A stretch of DNA of 35,510 nucleotides from Candidatus Zhuqueibacterota bacterium (lineage in GTDB: Bacteria; Zhuqueibacterota; QNDG01; JABMRT01), in contig JABMRT010000175.1 of NCBI GenBank assembly GCA_013202295.1, positions 1 through 35,510 on the forward strand, read 5' to 3'. Position 1 is the stretch's first letter, and each line of letters begins with the position of its first letter. A model generated the notes under the pieces. The model saw only the letters and a program-made list of their open reading frames with translations. It searched no databases and had not been told where the DNA came from. Positions 1 through 8,105 of this stretch are shown piece after piece. Made by a program: the position numbers and the translations under genes.

Positions 1-87
1 GCCTCCAATTTACCGGGCGGTGTGTATTTCGCGCGGATTGAAGGGGAGAGCTTCAAGAAAACGGTGAAGATGGTTTATATGCCGTAA
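1..87 (+). CDS. C-terminal end of a secreted protein with FlgD-like/sorting domain (partial)
   Basis: The window opens inside a reading frame whose last 28 codons read LPGGVYFARIEGE.., then a lysine-containing tail ending KMVYMP and a TAA stop. 'G(V/I)Y..RIE.....KK.VKM' is the last strand of the FlgD-like Ig fold/type-A sorting domain that closes many secreted FCB-group proteins. It matches the ends of the glycosidases further along this window (GIYLVRM, GVYLIEL, GIYLIRM). The protein was therefore probably exported, but nothing can be said about its catalytic part, which lies outside the window. Confidence 0.75.
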   Translation, partial: ASNLPGGVYFARIEGESFKKTVKMVYMP

Positions 88-156
88 AAAAATGAGTAAT
101 TTTTAATTATAAATTATGAATTATAAATTTCGAAATAGTGAGGATGGGGAGGGTCT
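88..156. repeat. AT-rich intergenic spacer with short repeated motif
   Basis: The 69-base spacer contains the near-tandem words 'aattataaatt' and 'gaattataaattt' at about 105-131, followed by a strong ribosome binding site for the next gene. I see no hairpin terminator after the partial gene. This is simple-sequence DNA with no assigned function. Confidence 0.4.
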
Positions 157-1125
157 ATGATCCTTCCCATTCTGGCATTAATCGGCGGGCTGGCTTTGCT
201 GGCCTGGAGCGCGGATATCATGGTGGACGGGGCCTCTGGTACAGCCCGTCACATGGGCTTGCCGTCGCTTCTGATCGGTATGCTGATTGTGGGATTTGGT
301 ACATCCGCGCCTGAGCTGGTGGTCTCTGCCATTGCTTCTGTTCAAGGTAATCCCGGATTGGCTTTGGGCAATGCTTACGGTTCCAATATCGCGAATATCG
401 CTCTGATCCTCGGAGTGGCTGCACTTATCAGCCCGATCCTTGTGCACTCCAAAGTATTGAAACGTGAGCTGCCGGTTTTAATGGGTGTAACCGCTCTGGC
501 GCTTTTTCAGCTTTCGGATGGATTTATCTCCAGAGCGGATGCCCTCATTCTCCTGATAATTTTTCTAGGTCTTGTGGGCTGGTCGATCCGGGAGGGCTAT
601 TCACAGCGTCACGACGCGTTTGGCGATGTGGTGGCCCATGACCTGGACTTACCCCGTATGTCTCTGAAACCGGCTTTATGGCGGCTTATCGGCGGTATTG
701 TGTTTCTGGTTGTGAGTTCACGCATGTTGGTTTGGGGAGCTGTGGAAATCGCGGAGATTCTCCATATCAGTGATACGGTCATTGGTCTTACGGTGGTTGC
801 GATTGGCACGTCTCTGCCTGAGCTGGCTTCTGCTGTGGCTGCGGTTCGAAAAAATGAGCATGATCTGGCACTGGGAAATGTGATCGGTTCGAACCTTTTT
901 AATACTCTGGCTGTGGTTGGGTTGGCCGGGATAATTCATCCCATCCGCGCGGATGCTGAATTGCTTGTGAGGGATGGGTCTGTGATGGGTGTGCTGACTC
1001 TGTCGCTTTTTGTGATCGGGTTTGGTTTTCGCGGTCAGGGCCGAATTAATCGTTGGGAAGCGTGTGGACTGCTGGCGATTTATATCGCTTATCTCGGATT
1101 TCACATCTGGACGCAGATTGGGTAA
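157..1125 (+). CDS. Calcium/sodium antiporter (CaCA family, YrbG-like)
   Basis: Polytopic inner-membrane cation/Ca2+ exchanger of 322 aa, the usual length of bacterial K+-independent Na+/Ca2+ exchangers. The two inverted alpha-repeats typical of the family are visible: GFGTSAPELVVS near residue 47 and VAIGTSLPELASA near residue 214. Each carries the ion-coordinating Glu in the 'SxPEL' turn, and they are followed by GNAYGSNIANI and GNVIGSNLFN. About ten hydrophobic segments are evident. The ATG is preceded by a strong Shine-Dalgarno (ggggaggg, 3 bases before the start). The role is extrusion of Ca2+ using the Na+ or proton gradient. It stands alone, with spacers on both sides. Confidence 0.93.
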   Translation: MILPILALIGGLALLAWSADIMVDGASGTARHMGLPSLLIGMLIVGFGTSAPELVVSAIASVQGNPGLALGNAYGSNIANIALILGVAALISPILVHSKVLKRELPVLMGVTALALFQLSDGFISRADALILLIIFLGLVGWSIREGYSQRHDAFGDVVAHDLDLPRMSLKPALWRLIGGIVFLVVSSRMLVWGAVEIAEILHISDTVIGLTVVAIGTSLPELASAVAAVRKNEHDLALGNVIGSNLFNTLAVVGLAGIIHPIRADAELLVRDGSVMGVLTLSLFVIGFGFRGQGRINRWEACGLLAIYIAYLGFHIWTQIG

Positions 1126-1273
1126 GGTGTACACCAAGACCTATTATTTCTTCTGATTTATGATATTCTTATCCATTCATAATACGTGTATGACATTGAC
1201 ATCATACTTGGGATGGATATGTCGAGTGATCAGTTCTCCATTGATCCAGGAATTATAAAGTTAAACTAAAAAC
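1126..1273. other. Intergenic spacer between antiporter and glycerate kinase
   Basis: A perfect 10-base palindrome (ggtgtacacc, 1126-1135) directly follows the antiporter stop codon. A possible -35 box TTGACA lies near 1196, with only a poor -10 about 16 bases later. There is no convincing Shine-Dalgarno before the glycerate kinase ATG. Nothing else is recognisable. Confidence 0.3.
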
Positions 1274-2419
1274 ATGAAGATTATTCTGGCTCCTGATTCA
1301 TTTAAAGATTCGCTTTCTGCGCCAAGGGTTTGTGAGGCGATGGCGAATGGCATTCGGCGAGTGATCTCCAACGCAGATATTGTCCAATTGCCATTGGCAG
1401 ATGGAGGGGAAGGAACAGTACAGGCACTGGTGGTTGCGACAGGGGGATCTTTTAAGAATGTGGAAGTCACGGGGCCGTTGGGTGAATCTGTCAATGCCCA
1501 GTACGGATTTCTCGGGGATGGTGAGACAGCAGTGATTGAGATGGCTGCAGCTTCAGGACTGGAGATGTTGCCAAAGGCAAAACGCAATCCACTTCACACA
1601 AGCACGGTTGGTACGGGTCAGATGATCCGTGACGCGCTTGAACGGGGAATGCGGAGAATCTTCATTGGGATCGGTGGATCAGCTACCACGGATGGAGGGT
1701 GCGGTATGGCACAGGCCCTGGGTGTCCGATTTTTTAATGTCTCCAATCAGCAAATTATGGAACCCATGACAGGAGATCGGATGGGGATCGTCCGGCGAAT
1801 CGATCTCTCCGGTCTGCACCCTGCTGTTTGCAAATCTGAATTCCGGGTCTTATGCGATGTGGCAAATCCACTTTTGGGTCCTGATGGATCAGCGCGGGTG
1901 TACGGGCCGCAGAAGGGAGCGAGCCCGGCGGATGTTGAAATACTTGAACAGAATATGACAAGTGTCTTTGATGTGATTGAATCCGAGATCGGTCATGATG
2001 TCCGTCATATACCAGGCGCGGGAGCAGCGGGTGGTCTGGGTGCGGGCCTAATGGCGTTTCTCAACGCCAAACTGGAATCAGGGATTGAGCTGATTCTTGA
2101 TGCCATCCATTTCTATGAAAAAAGTAAAAATGCTGATCTGATACTGACTGGCGAGGGGAGGGTGGATCATCAGACGGCATTTGGCAAGACGATAGCGGGT
2201 GTGGCCGGGGCAGGGAAGGCATTAAACATTCCGGTAATTGTTTTAGCTGGTTCTATTGGTTCAAACATAGAGAATCTGTATGATACTGGTGTTACGTCTG
2301 TATTTGCCATTTGTGACGAGTCGATCACTCTGGAAGAATCGATGAATCGGGCGGCTGAATTGGTGGCGAATGAGACTGAACGGGTAATTCGATTTCATTG
2401 GATAAAAGGGGAAGGATAA
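1274..2419 (+). CDS. Glycerate 2-kinase (GlxK/GarK type I family)
   Basis: This 381-aa protein has the full-length layout of the bacterial type I glycerate kinase family. The N-terminus MKIILAPDSFKDSLSA is diagnostic. The LADGGEGTVQAL segment (about residue 43) and the glycine-rich GIGGSATTDGGCGMAQALG loop (about 132-150) form the substrate and nucleotide sites. PGAGAAGGLGAGL and LTGEGRVDHQTAFGKT follow in the C-terminal half, as expected. The reaction is ATP-dependent phosphorylation of D-glycerate to 2-phosphoglycerate, feeding glyoxylate or sugar-acid catabolism into lower glycolysis. That suits an organism degrading uronic-acid polysaccharides, but the gene is not adjacent to those enzymes. 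The start is ATG; no strong ribosome binding site is seen. Confidence 0.93.
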   Translation: MKIILAPDSFKDSLSAPRVCEAMANGIRRVISNADIVQLPLADGGEGTVQALVVATGGSFKNVEVTGPLGESVNAQYGFLGDGETAVIEMAAASGLEMLPKAKRNPLHTSTVGTGQMIRDALERGMRRIFIGIGGSATTDGGCGMAQALGVRFFNVSNQQIMEPMTGDRMGIVRRIDLSGLHPAVCKSEFRVLCDVANPLLGPDGSARVYGPQKGASPADVEILEQNMTSVFDVIESEIGHDVRHIPGAGAAGGLGAGLMAFLNAKLESGIELILDAIHFYEKSKNADLILTGEGRVDHQTAFGKTIAGVAGAGKALNIPVIVLAGSIGSNIENLYDTGVTSVFAICDESITLEESMNRAAELVANETERVIRFHWIKGEG

Positions 2420-2519
2420 ACTGAGTACAATGAATGGTGAAAGGAGAATGTAATTATATTGACAAGATCAGGATCGTTTTCTTTAATGGATCAGGAATGA
2501 TCTAATCCTTAGATCCCAG

Positions 2520-2544
2520 AAAAAAAAGGGCAGGTCAATGACCC
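2520..2544 (-). terminator. Possible weak terminator of the DEAD-box helicase gene
   Basis: Read on the minus strand just after the helicase stop, a short GC-containing inverted element (gggtcattgacctgccc) is followed directly by eight T residues. The stem is short and can pair in alternative ways, so the call rests mainly on position and the T tract. Confidence 0.4.
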
Positions 2545-2558
2545 ACGCTACAAAAAAA

Positions 2559-3797
2559 TCACTTCCTCTTCTTCGACCGCTTTCTTTCCCTTTTTGTATC
2601 TGCATCGACCAAAGCCTGAAGATCATCCATTAGTGTGGAAGCGGGAGGTTCAAGCGTAAATGCGTATTCTTTCTTACTGATTTGAATCACTTCAATATTT
2701 TTATTAATAAACGTCTGAATCTCATCCAGGCGTTCTTTTTCCTCAGGGCTGCAGAAAGAAATGGCGATGCCTTTGTTCACGCCCCGTCCGGTGCGGCCTA
2801 CGCGATGCACATAATTCTCCGCCTTATCTGGCAAATCATAATTGATCACATAATGCACGTTCGGTACATCAATCCCCCGGGCGCTGACGTCTGTGGCGAT
2901 GAGAAGCTGACAGTCTCCTTCTTTAAACATTTTCATGACTTTTGAGCGGTCTTTCTGTTCCTTCTCCCCATGAATCGTGTACGATTTGATTTGAACACGC
3001 TCCATGGCCTTGACCACGCGCTCTGCACGAACCCGCGTCCTCACAAACACGATGATTTTGCTTTCCGGGTGATCGTTGATGAACCGCTCCAGGAAAAACC
3101 GTTTGTCATCCATCTCCACAAACATAACATAATGAGAGACATTCTTTGCGACCGGATCATCGGGCGAAATCTGAATGCGAATGGCTGAGCTTTTCACCTG
3201 AGAAAAGGCCAGTTTTTTGATTTCTTTATTGATGGTCGCGGAGAAGAAGAGGGTCTGATGTTTTTGCGTGAGTTTGCGTTTGACGTAGGTGATATCGTCA
3301 ATAAAGCCCAAATCCAGCATGTGATCGGCTTCATCCAGCACAAGGGTATTCACATGCTTGAGATCCACATATCCCTGGCTGATCAAATCAAACAGACGGC
3401 CCGGTGTGGCGATCAATACGTCAAGGCCATTCTGCAGCTTCTTGATTTGCGGGTCCTGCTCCACACCCCCATAAAGTGCGAATGGATTGGTTTTGGTATG
3501 TTTTGACAGGCTTGAGAAGACTTCACCGATTTGCATGGCCAGTTCGCGTGTGGGCACCATGACGATGCATTGAATGCCTGCGGTGCGCCTGCTGCTTTTA
3601 CCCCGATGAATCCGGTCTATGAGGGGGATCGCGAACGCGGCGGTTTTGCCTGTGCCGGTCTGTGCGATGGCCAGTACGTCTTCCCCTTTCAGGATAGACG
3701 GGATGGCCTTGAACTGGATGTCTGTCGGTCTTTTAAATCCAAGGCCCGCAAGGTTCTTCTTTATTTCAGGAGTGATGTTGTATTGTTCAAATTTCAT
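2559..3797 (-). CDS. DEAD-box ATP-dependent RNA helicase (RhlE-like)
   Basis: A 412-aa two-RecA-domain helicase with every core motif: the Q-motif region (F.RPTDIQ, about 21-28), motif I AQTGTGKT (45-52), Ia PTRELA, Ib TPGR, motif II DEAD (155-158), motif III SAT (186-188), IV VFVRTR, V ATDVSARGID and VI HRVGRTGR. A short lysine/arginine-rich tail (KRERKRSKKRK) closes the protein, as in RhlE/CshA-type proteins that bind structured RNA. The likely role is ribosome assembly or mRNA turnover, especially in the cold; the exact subfamily is not certain. It is transcribed alone, and a terminator-like T tract lies immediately downstream. Confidence 0.95.
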   Translation of the reverse strand: MKFEQYNITPEIKKNLAGLGFKRPTDIQFKAIPSILKGEDVLAIAQTGTGKTAAFAIPLIDRIHRGKSSRRTAGIQCIVMVPTRELAMQIGEVFSSLSKHTKTNPFALYGGVEQDPQIKKLQNGLDVLIATPGRLFDLISQGYVDLKHVNTLVLDEADHMLDLGFIDDITYVKRKLTQKHQTLFFSATINKEIKKLAFSQVKSSAIRIQISPDDPVAKNVSHYVMFVEMDDKRFFLERFINDHPESKIIVFVRTRVRAERVVKAMERVQIKSYTIHGEKEQKDRSKVMKMFKEGDCQLLIATDVSARGIDVPNVHYVINYDLPDKAENYVHRVGRTGRGVNKGIAISFCSPEEKERLDEIQTFINKNIEVIQISKKEYAFTLEPPASTLMDDLQALVDADTKRERKRSKKRK

Positions 3798-4046
3798 GAT
3801 CTGTCCAATTCTATAAATGCTGATAGAAAATATCGATTTATGGATTCATTTCAAAATTAAAAAAATTGTGAGTGGATCTTGGTCCACCATCATTCTATTC
3901 CAGATGAGAAAATAGATAAATTCTAAATATTTCCTTGGAGTTTTGAAAATTTATACTATATTTTTTTATGGAAAAAAAATCCATTAAATCTAGCAAACAA
4001 CAAAAGAGGCAAAAACCGTCTGTGTATTAAAATCGAGGAGTGTGTT
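3798..4046. other. Divergent intergenic region with palindrome gtggatcttggtccacc
   Basis: AT-rich region between the divergently transcribed helicase and outer membrane protein genes; promoters for both are expected here, but I cannot place them with confidence. It contains the 17-base palindromic word gtggatcttggtccacc at 3872-3888. The same word recurs exactly at 5168-5184. Before the plus-strand gene there is a good Shine-Dalgarno (gaggag) seven bases upstream of the ATG. Confidence 0.5.
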
Positions 4047-4742
4047 ATGTCCAAATTCAAGTCCTATCAAAGTCAAGTCATTTTGATTGCGATTTTCATT
4101 GTTTTATTTTGTGCGTCCAATGTTATAGCGGGTGGCAAGCTGGGTATTTACTTTATTAGTATGGTGCCGCGTGGTGAAGATGCTGATAATTACAGCCGTC
4201 CGGGATATGGAGGAGGCATTCATGTGGTTGCGCCGCTTCCACAAGTGTCAAATTTTATCGCAGTGACCGGTGGTTTTGAATATATAAACCTAATGAGTGA
4301 AACGAAGGAATTTAGGCAGGAACTCACCCAATTAAGAATAGAGCAGCAAACAGATCAGCATTATCTCCGTTTTTACGCTGGAGGTCGTGTCGGCGGACAT
4401 GGGCTTGGATTCATACGACCCTATGCGGGGATGAATTTGGCTCTCGTGGTTTATGGTATTGATATGGATGTGGTTATTCCGGATGACCATAATTATGAAA
4501 ATGAAATAAATCAGGATTTAGATTCGGAAAACCACGCTGTTTTTGGTTCTGACATTACATTGGGTGTGGATTTCAATTTCTGGAACAAGTGGAATCTGGA
4601 TACGGGTGTACGGTATCTGAAAAGCTTCTCCGTACCGGAACAGCTTTGGGAAGGATCTGAAAAAATCCATTCGGAGTATTTTCAGTTCTATTTTGGTGTT
4701 GGGGTTTCTTTTCGGACGTTACGAAAAGCAAGTACGGATTAG
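4047..4742 (+). CDS. Predicted outer membrane beta-barrel protein (hypothetical)
   Basis: The 231-aa protein has a clear signal peptide: basic start MSKFKSYQSQ, hydrophobic core VILIAIFIVLF, then a cleavage-like CASNVIAGG around residue 30. The mature part alternates short amphipathic strands and turns (GGIHVVAPLP, AVTGGFEYINL, LRFYAGGRVGG, YAGMNLALVVYG, LGVDFNFWNKWNLDTGVRYL). It ends with FQFYFGVGVSFRTLRK, which resembles a final beta-strand. This suggests a small eight-stranded OmpA/OmpW-like barrel. No specific family is recognised and no function is assigned. It is a single-gene unit with its own terminator. Confidence 0.7.
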   Translation: MSKFKSYQSQVILIAIFIVLFCASNVIAGGKLGIYFISMVPRGEDADNYSRPGYGGGIHVVAPLPQVSNFIAVTGGFEYINLMSETKEFRQELTQLRIEQQTDQHYLRFYAGGRVGGHGLGFIRPYAGMNLALVVYGIDMDVVIPDDHNYENEINQDLDSENHAVFGSDITLGVDFNFWNKWNLDTGVRYLKSFSVPEQLWEGSEKIHSEYFQFYFGVGVSFRTLRKASTD

Positions 4743-4776
4743 TTAAAGATCTTTCACTTTGATTAGGATGACAATA

Positions 4777-4805
4777 GAAGGGTGGGCTTAGGCCTACCCT
4801 TCTTT
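4777..4805 (+). terminator. Rho-independent terminator after the outer membrane protein gene
   Basis: An 11-base-pair stem (gaagggtgggc / gcctacccttc, with one G-T pair) closes over a four-base loop and is followed by a short T run. It starts about 35 bases after the stop codon. Confidence 0.85.
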
Positions 4806-5200
4806 ATAACTAAAACAACAATCCTTGGTGATACTCCAATTAATTTGTATAACTTGAATGATTCCGCTAGAATAACACAAACAAGATTTACGTTCTTTTG
4901 TCTTGATACAAAAGAACCATCCCCGATAAATCGGGACTAATCTATTGTATTTTTAGGATTTTGAAAGAAAATCAAGGCTATTTGAAAATTTACTAAAATC
5001 CTTCATGTTTTCCCTAAAATGAAAAAACTCTCCAGCCCAGTCTATAGGGATATCGATTTATTGAAGGGCGGGATCAAACAGTTTCCATTTTTTAACGGGA
5101 AAACACACGGATTTCTTAACGCAATTTTCAAAATGCCTAACATAAGAGCATTCATGATAGTGGTAGGGTGGATCTTGGTCCACCCTTTTTTATTTGGGAT
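4806..5200. repeat. Gene-free intergenic region with several palindromes
   Basis: No convincing gene lies here. It holds two clustered palindromes: gttcttttgt/acaaaagaac (4892-4917, six-base loop) and cccgat/atcggg (4922-4935, two-base loop). These look like intergenic repeat units of the kind scattered through FCB-type genomes. At its right end lies a terminator-like hairpin (separate entry). A 61-codon open frame at 5019-5204 runs through that hairpin and has no ribosome binding site, so I do not call it a gene. Confidence 0.55.
5166..5191 (+). terminator. Terminator-like hairpin built on the gtggatcttggtccacc repeat
   Basis: The sequence gggtggatcttggtccaccc forms a stem of at least seven base pairs followed by TTTTTTATTT on the plus strand, which is a good intrinsic terminator. 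The outer membrane protein gene already has its own terminator about 360 bases earlier. This one therefore either ends an unrecognised short transcript or is a mobile palindromic repeat. It shares 17 identical bases with 3872-3888. Confidence 0.6.
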
Positions 5201-6313
5201 TTAACCTTTTCGCTTGATAATTATCAATGAGAGATCATCTGTGGGACGGGCGTCATCTGTGAAGGTTGCGACAGCATCCAGAACCAGCTTGCCGCACTCT
5301 TCTGCGGATTTATATCGAAAGGTCTTCACCAGTTCAAGCACACGGTTGTCCCCGAAAAATTCACCAGACTTATTCTGCGCCTCCGAGACACCATCCGAAT
5401 GAAGAAAGAGAAAATCTCCGCTGTTTAGATCCACGGTCTGTTCTTTAAACTGAGCCTTGGCAGATAATCCTATGGCCTGATTGGTATGGGGTACTTCTTC
5501 GGTTTTAAATCCTCTTAAGATAATGGGCGGTAGGTGACCAGCGTTGAGCATTTGAATTCGGCCTTTTTCGGGGCAGAGTTCGAGGTAGATCAGGGAAGCA
5601 AAACGGTTGGGCAGGCAGTCGCGACAGAACACCTGATTTAGCTCTTTCCCCAACCAGGGGAAATTCTTTTTCATGCGCACAAGCGCATGAATTGTGGCCT
5701 GGAGCTTGGCCATGAGCAAGGCGGCACCGAGTCCTTTTCCGGACACGTCTCCAATTGCGAGCCCGTGACATGTTTCGCTTATAACCATATGATCGACCAG
5801 GTCGCCGCCCACGTCATTGGCGGGCTTGGTGTAAAGCCAGACGTCCCATCCGGGAATGCGGGGTTGTTCTTCGGGCATGAGTGCGATTTGCACGGAACGG
5901 CCGGTTTCCAACTCACTGCGGGCGAGGAGCTTGTCTTTCAATTCAAGCATGAGCACAATCATAAGCAGCGCATAGCTCGCGGTGTTGAATTCAATTCCGA
6001 ATTGCACAGTGCCACCATCATCATACTGGTCGACTTTTGATCCGGCGGAGATTGCAAGAATGACCGAGATCACGAGTAAGATTCGCCTGCCGGGTGTCAG
6101 GCGTAGAATGGCTTCTCTGAGAATACGCCAGGACGCGGAGAGCCAACGACGAAACCATCCATGTTTATCGAGCCGGTCACGGGTTTTGGAGTCAATGTAA
6201 AATTCATACAGATCCTTCAGATCCTGCAAGAGTGTGCGTTTGATGTTTCCGTGGCGGATGTCGTTCCATACAGTTTCGCGTAGTTTGGGTTCTTTCTTTG
6301 TCTGCTGATTCAC
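5201..6313 (-). CDS. SpoIIE/RsbU-type PP2C serine phosphatase, membrane-associated
   Basis: A 370-aa protein with an N-terminal region containing two hydrophobic segments (about residues 78-90, RRILLVISVILAISA, and 112-124, ASYALLMIVLMLE), a short linker helix and a C-terminal PP2C-like SpoIIE domain (about 140-368). Metal-binding acidic residues are visible at D171 (GGDLVD), D189 (GDVSGKG), D307 (HSDGVSE) and DD359-360 (TDDLSLI). Such phosphatases dephosphorylate anti-sigma antagonist (STAS) proteins in partner-switching or respond to sensor partners; no STAS or anti-sigma kinase gene is nearby. The start is GTG, chosen because AGGAG precedes it at good spacing. Confidence 0.9.
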   Translation of the reverse strand: MNQQTKKEPKLRETVWNDIRHGNIKRTLLQDLKDLYEFYIDSKTRDRLDKHGWFRRWLSASWRILREAILRLTPGRRILLVISVILAISAGSKVDQYDDGGTVQFGIEFNTASYALLMIVLMLELKDKLLARSELETGRSVQIALMPEEQPRIPGWDVWLYTKPANDVGGDLVDHMVISETCHGLAIGDVSGKGLGAALLMAKLQATIHALVRMKKNFPWLGKELNQVFCRDCLPNRFASLIYLELCPEKGRIQMLNAGHLPPIILRGFKTEEVPHTNQAIGLSAKAQFKEQTVDLNSGDFLFLHSDGVSEAQNKSGEFFGDNRVLELVKTFRYKSAEECGKLVLDAVATFTDDARPTDDLSLIIIKRKG

Positions 6314-6387
6314 GAAGTCAGGTCTCCTAAAATAAGTCTAGTACAGAGTACGCAGGGAAGCAGTGTGTGTTTCCTTGCGCGGTTCAA

Positions 6388-6421
6388 TAAAAAAGGCGTT
6401 CCCGAAAACCAGAAACGCCTT
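6388..6421 (-). terminator. Rho-independent terminator of the NifU-like gene
   Basis: On the minus strand, aaggcgtt and aacgcctt form an eight-base-pair stem around a 13-base loop, followed by a T-rich run (TTTTTATT). It lies 20-55 bases after the NifU-like stop codon and separates it from the phosphatase gene. Confidence 0.8.
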
Positions 6422-6442
6422 GATTATCAAAATGGATTTGGA

Positions 6443-6661
6443 TTACACAGATTCGACAGACACGACTTCTGGCAATTCTTGTTTAAGTGTGCGTTCAATA
6501 CCGGATTTTAAAGTCATTTGGGACATGGGGCATCCGGCGCAGGCGCCTTTCAGTCTGACTTTAACAACACCGTCTACAACATCGACGAGTTCGACATCAC
6601 CACCGTCGGCCTGGAGGCTGGGTCTGATTTTGTCTAATGCGGCTTGTACTTTTTCTTTCAT
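6443..6661 (-). CDS. NifU-like (Nfu) Fe-S cluster scaffold protein
   Basis: A small protein of 72 aa consisting of the NifU C-terminal (Nfu) domain alone. It shows the signature [16 protein letters not shown] and the cluster-binding CxxC in [19 protein letters not shown]. It carries or transfers [4Fe-4S] clusters to apo-enzymes; possible clients in this window are two radical SAM proteins and the Fe-S aldo/keto reductase. I chose the start at [12 protein letters not shown] because GAGGAGC sits eight bases upstream. An in-frame extension of 24 residues upstream is hydrophobic and unlike the family, so it is rejected. Confidence 0.93.
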   Translation of the reverse strand: MKEKVQAALDKIRPSLQADGGDVELVDVVDGVVKVRLKGACAGCPMSQMTLKSGIERTLKQELPEVVSVESV

Positions 6662-6733
6662 GATGTATGCTCCTCGTTTCGAGTTACTATTTATGTCAAG
6701 TTCAAAATAAAGCAGAAATTTTAACATAATCAA

Positions 6734-7108
6734 GTGAAAAATGGTTCCTGAGTATAAACTTTCAAATGATTTGACTTTCTTTAGAAGAATGGGACGAAAG
6801 AATCAGCGTTTTAATTTATTCTGATTTCATTGTCCTTTTCTTTGGCGCAAAGAAAAGGACTAAAAGAAACATGCCTTTTCGTATGCGTGACTTAAGCTAA
6901 GTGATATCGCGAATACGGATGACAAACCACCCACAATCCACCAAAACTTTCCGAGTCTCTTCGAACTCGGAAAGAAATCTTCCATTCTATTCTGATGATA
7001 CAGAAATAATTGAATGATGCACGAAAAGGCGAGCCCTACCCATCCATTATATACTTTAACCTCTCAGTCATTCCAATTTGTTGAGATGGTGCCACCTCTT
7101 AATTAATA
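6734..7108. repeat. Intergenic composite of three palindromes (possible non-autonomous repeat)
   Basis: No gene is seen in these 375 bases. They contain a perfect 12-base inverted repeat gtccttttcttt/aaagaaaaggac (6832-6860, five-base loop) and a perfect 10-base inverted repeat ctttccgagt/actcggaaag (6947-6974). A widely spaced 10-base inverted pair, gccttttcgt (6873-6882) and acgaaaaggc (7021-7030), encloses the second hairpin. The nested arrangement resembles a degraded miniature element or a family-specific intergenic repeat. It lies between two minus-strand genes. Confidence 0.55.
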
Positions 7109-8047
7109 TTAATTTCCTTCCGGGAATTCTTTTCCCTGATACAGATTTTGACGTTCCAGAGCTTCGATGATTTTTTGGATCATTCGGGGCTTGGGGGATA
7201 CCCATTTGGGTGCGATGAGCATGGAGGTGAGAATGTCCCCAAAGAGGCGATGAAGTACCATGTCCGGTCGAATTTGGGGAATGAGTCGAACCATGAGTTG
7301 GATATAACTCTCCTCGTCAAACACTGAGACACGCCCCTGTTGAAACCAATCTGCGAGCACGGTGTTTATAACCACTTCCAAATGGTGGATCTTCACACCG
7401 TGAATCTCCATTTGATTTAGAGTTTGGATCGTATGCTCCATATCTGATTCAGTTTCGCCGGGCAATCCCAGTATAATATGCGCACAGGTGAGCAGGTGCT
7501 GATGTACTTTGACCCTATTCACAGCATCCAGAAATGATTGCACATCATGGCCGCGGTTGATGCGCTTAAGCGTCTCATCATTCGCGGATTGCAATCCCAG
7601 TTCAATCCATACCATGATTTCCCGCCCCAGCTTTGAAAGGATGGCGATGTTTTCTTCCGACAGACAATCAGGCCGGGTGCTGACAGAAAGCCCAATAATG
7701 TCCTTCGGAAATTCCAAAACCGTACGCCACCAGGCCTCGAGCAACTCCGGTTCGGCACAGGTGTTGGTGCCGGTTTGAAAATAGGCAATGAGTTTTTCCT
7801 GCTTTCCACGATCACGAGCGTCTGAAATTCCTTGCTGAATCTGTGAGCGGATGTTTCTTTCCTGCTTTTCCAGATCGCTGAATCCCGATTCATTACAGTA
7901 GACGCATCCACCATGGCCGGTTTTGGCATCCCGATGCGGGCAGCCAAGATAGGTATGTATGGGCAGTTTTCGGATGGGTACTTCAAAGTGTTCATCCAAA
8001 AATTGCTTCAATGTATAAATGGTTCGTTCCATATTGATTATAACCAT
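7109..8047 (-). CDS. Radical SAM protein of the YhcC/YtqA family (TIGR01212-like)
   Basis: A 312-aa protein with an N-terminal radical SAM domain. The cluster cysteines appear in the family's unusual spacing (C-x11-C-x2-C, around residues 36-51: CPHRDAKTGHGGCVYC). They are followed by FQTGTNTCAEPELLE, GLSVSTRPDCL, WIELGLQSANDETLKRINRGHD and ILGLPGETESDM, all typical of this family. The biochemical role of the family is not firmly known; an RNA or tRNA modification function is usually suspected. The start is uncertain between the first ATG and an ATG five codons later, and neither has a strong Shine-Dalgarno. It follows the propeller protein gene on the same strand after only 58 bases, so the two may be co-transcribed. 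Confidence 0.9.
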   Translation of the reverse strand: MVIINMERTIYTLKQFLDEHFEVPIRKLPIHTYLGCPHRDAKTGHGGCVYCNESGFSDLEKQERNIRSQIQQGISDARDRGKQEKLIAYFQTGTNTCAEPELLEAWWRTVLEFPKDIIGLSVSTRPDCLSEENIAILSKLGREIMVWIELGLQSANDETLKRINRGHDVQSFLDAVNRVKVHQHLLTCAHIILGLPGETESDMEHTIQTLNQMEIHGVKIHHLEVVINTVLADWFQQGRVSVFDEESYIQLMVRLIPQIRPDMVLHRLFGDILTSMLIAPKWVSPKPRMIQKIIEALERQNLYQGKEFPEGN

Positions 8048-8105
8048 TTGTCAGGCGGGGAAGATTCCGAAAATGATTTAAGGCAGCAAAAATCCAATAA
8101 ACACA

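Noticed and set aside
5019-5204. 61-codon plus-strand open frame in the spacer before the phosphatase gene
   Set aside because: It has no ribosome binding site, runs straight through a terminator-like hairpin and shows no recognisable protein features.
6662-6733. N-terminal extension of the NifU-like protein
   Set aside because: The extra 24 residues are not family-like, and an excellent ribosome binding site sits before the internal ATG at 6661.
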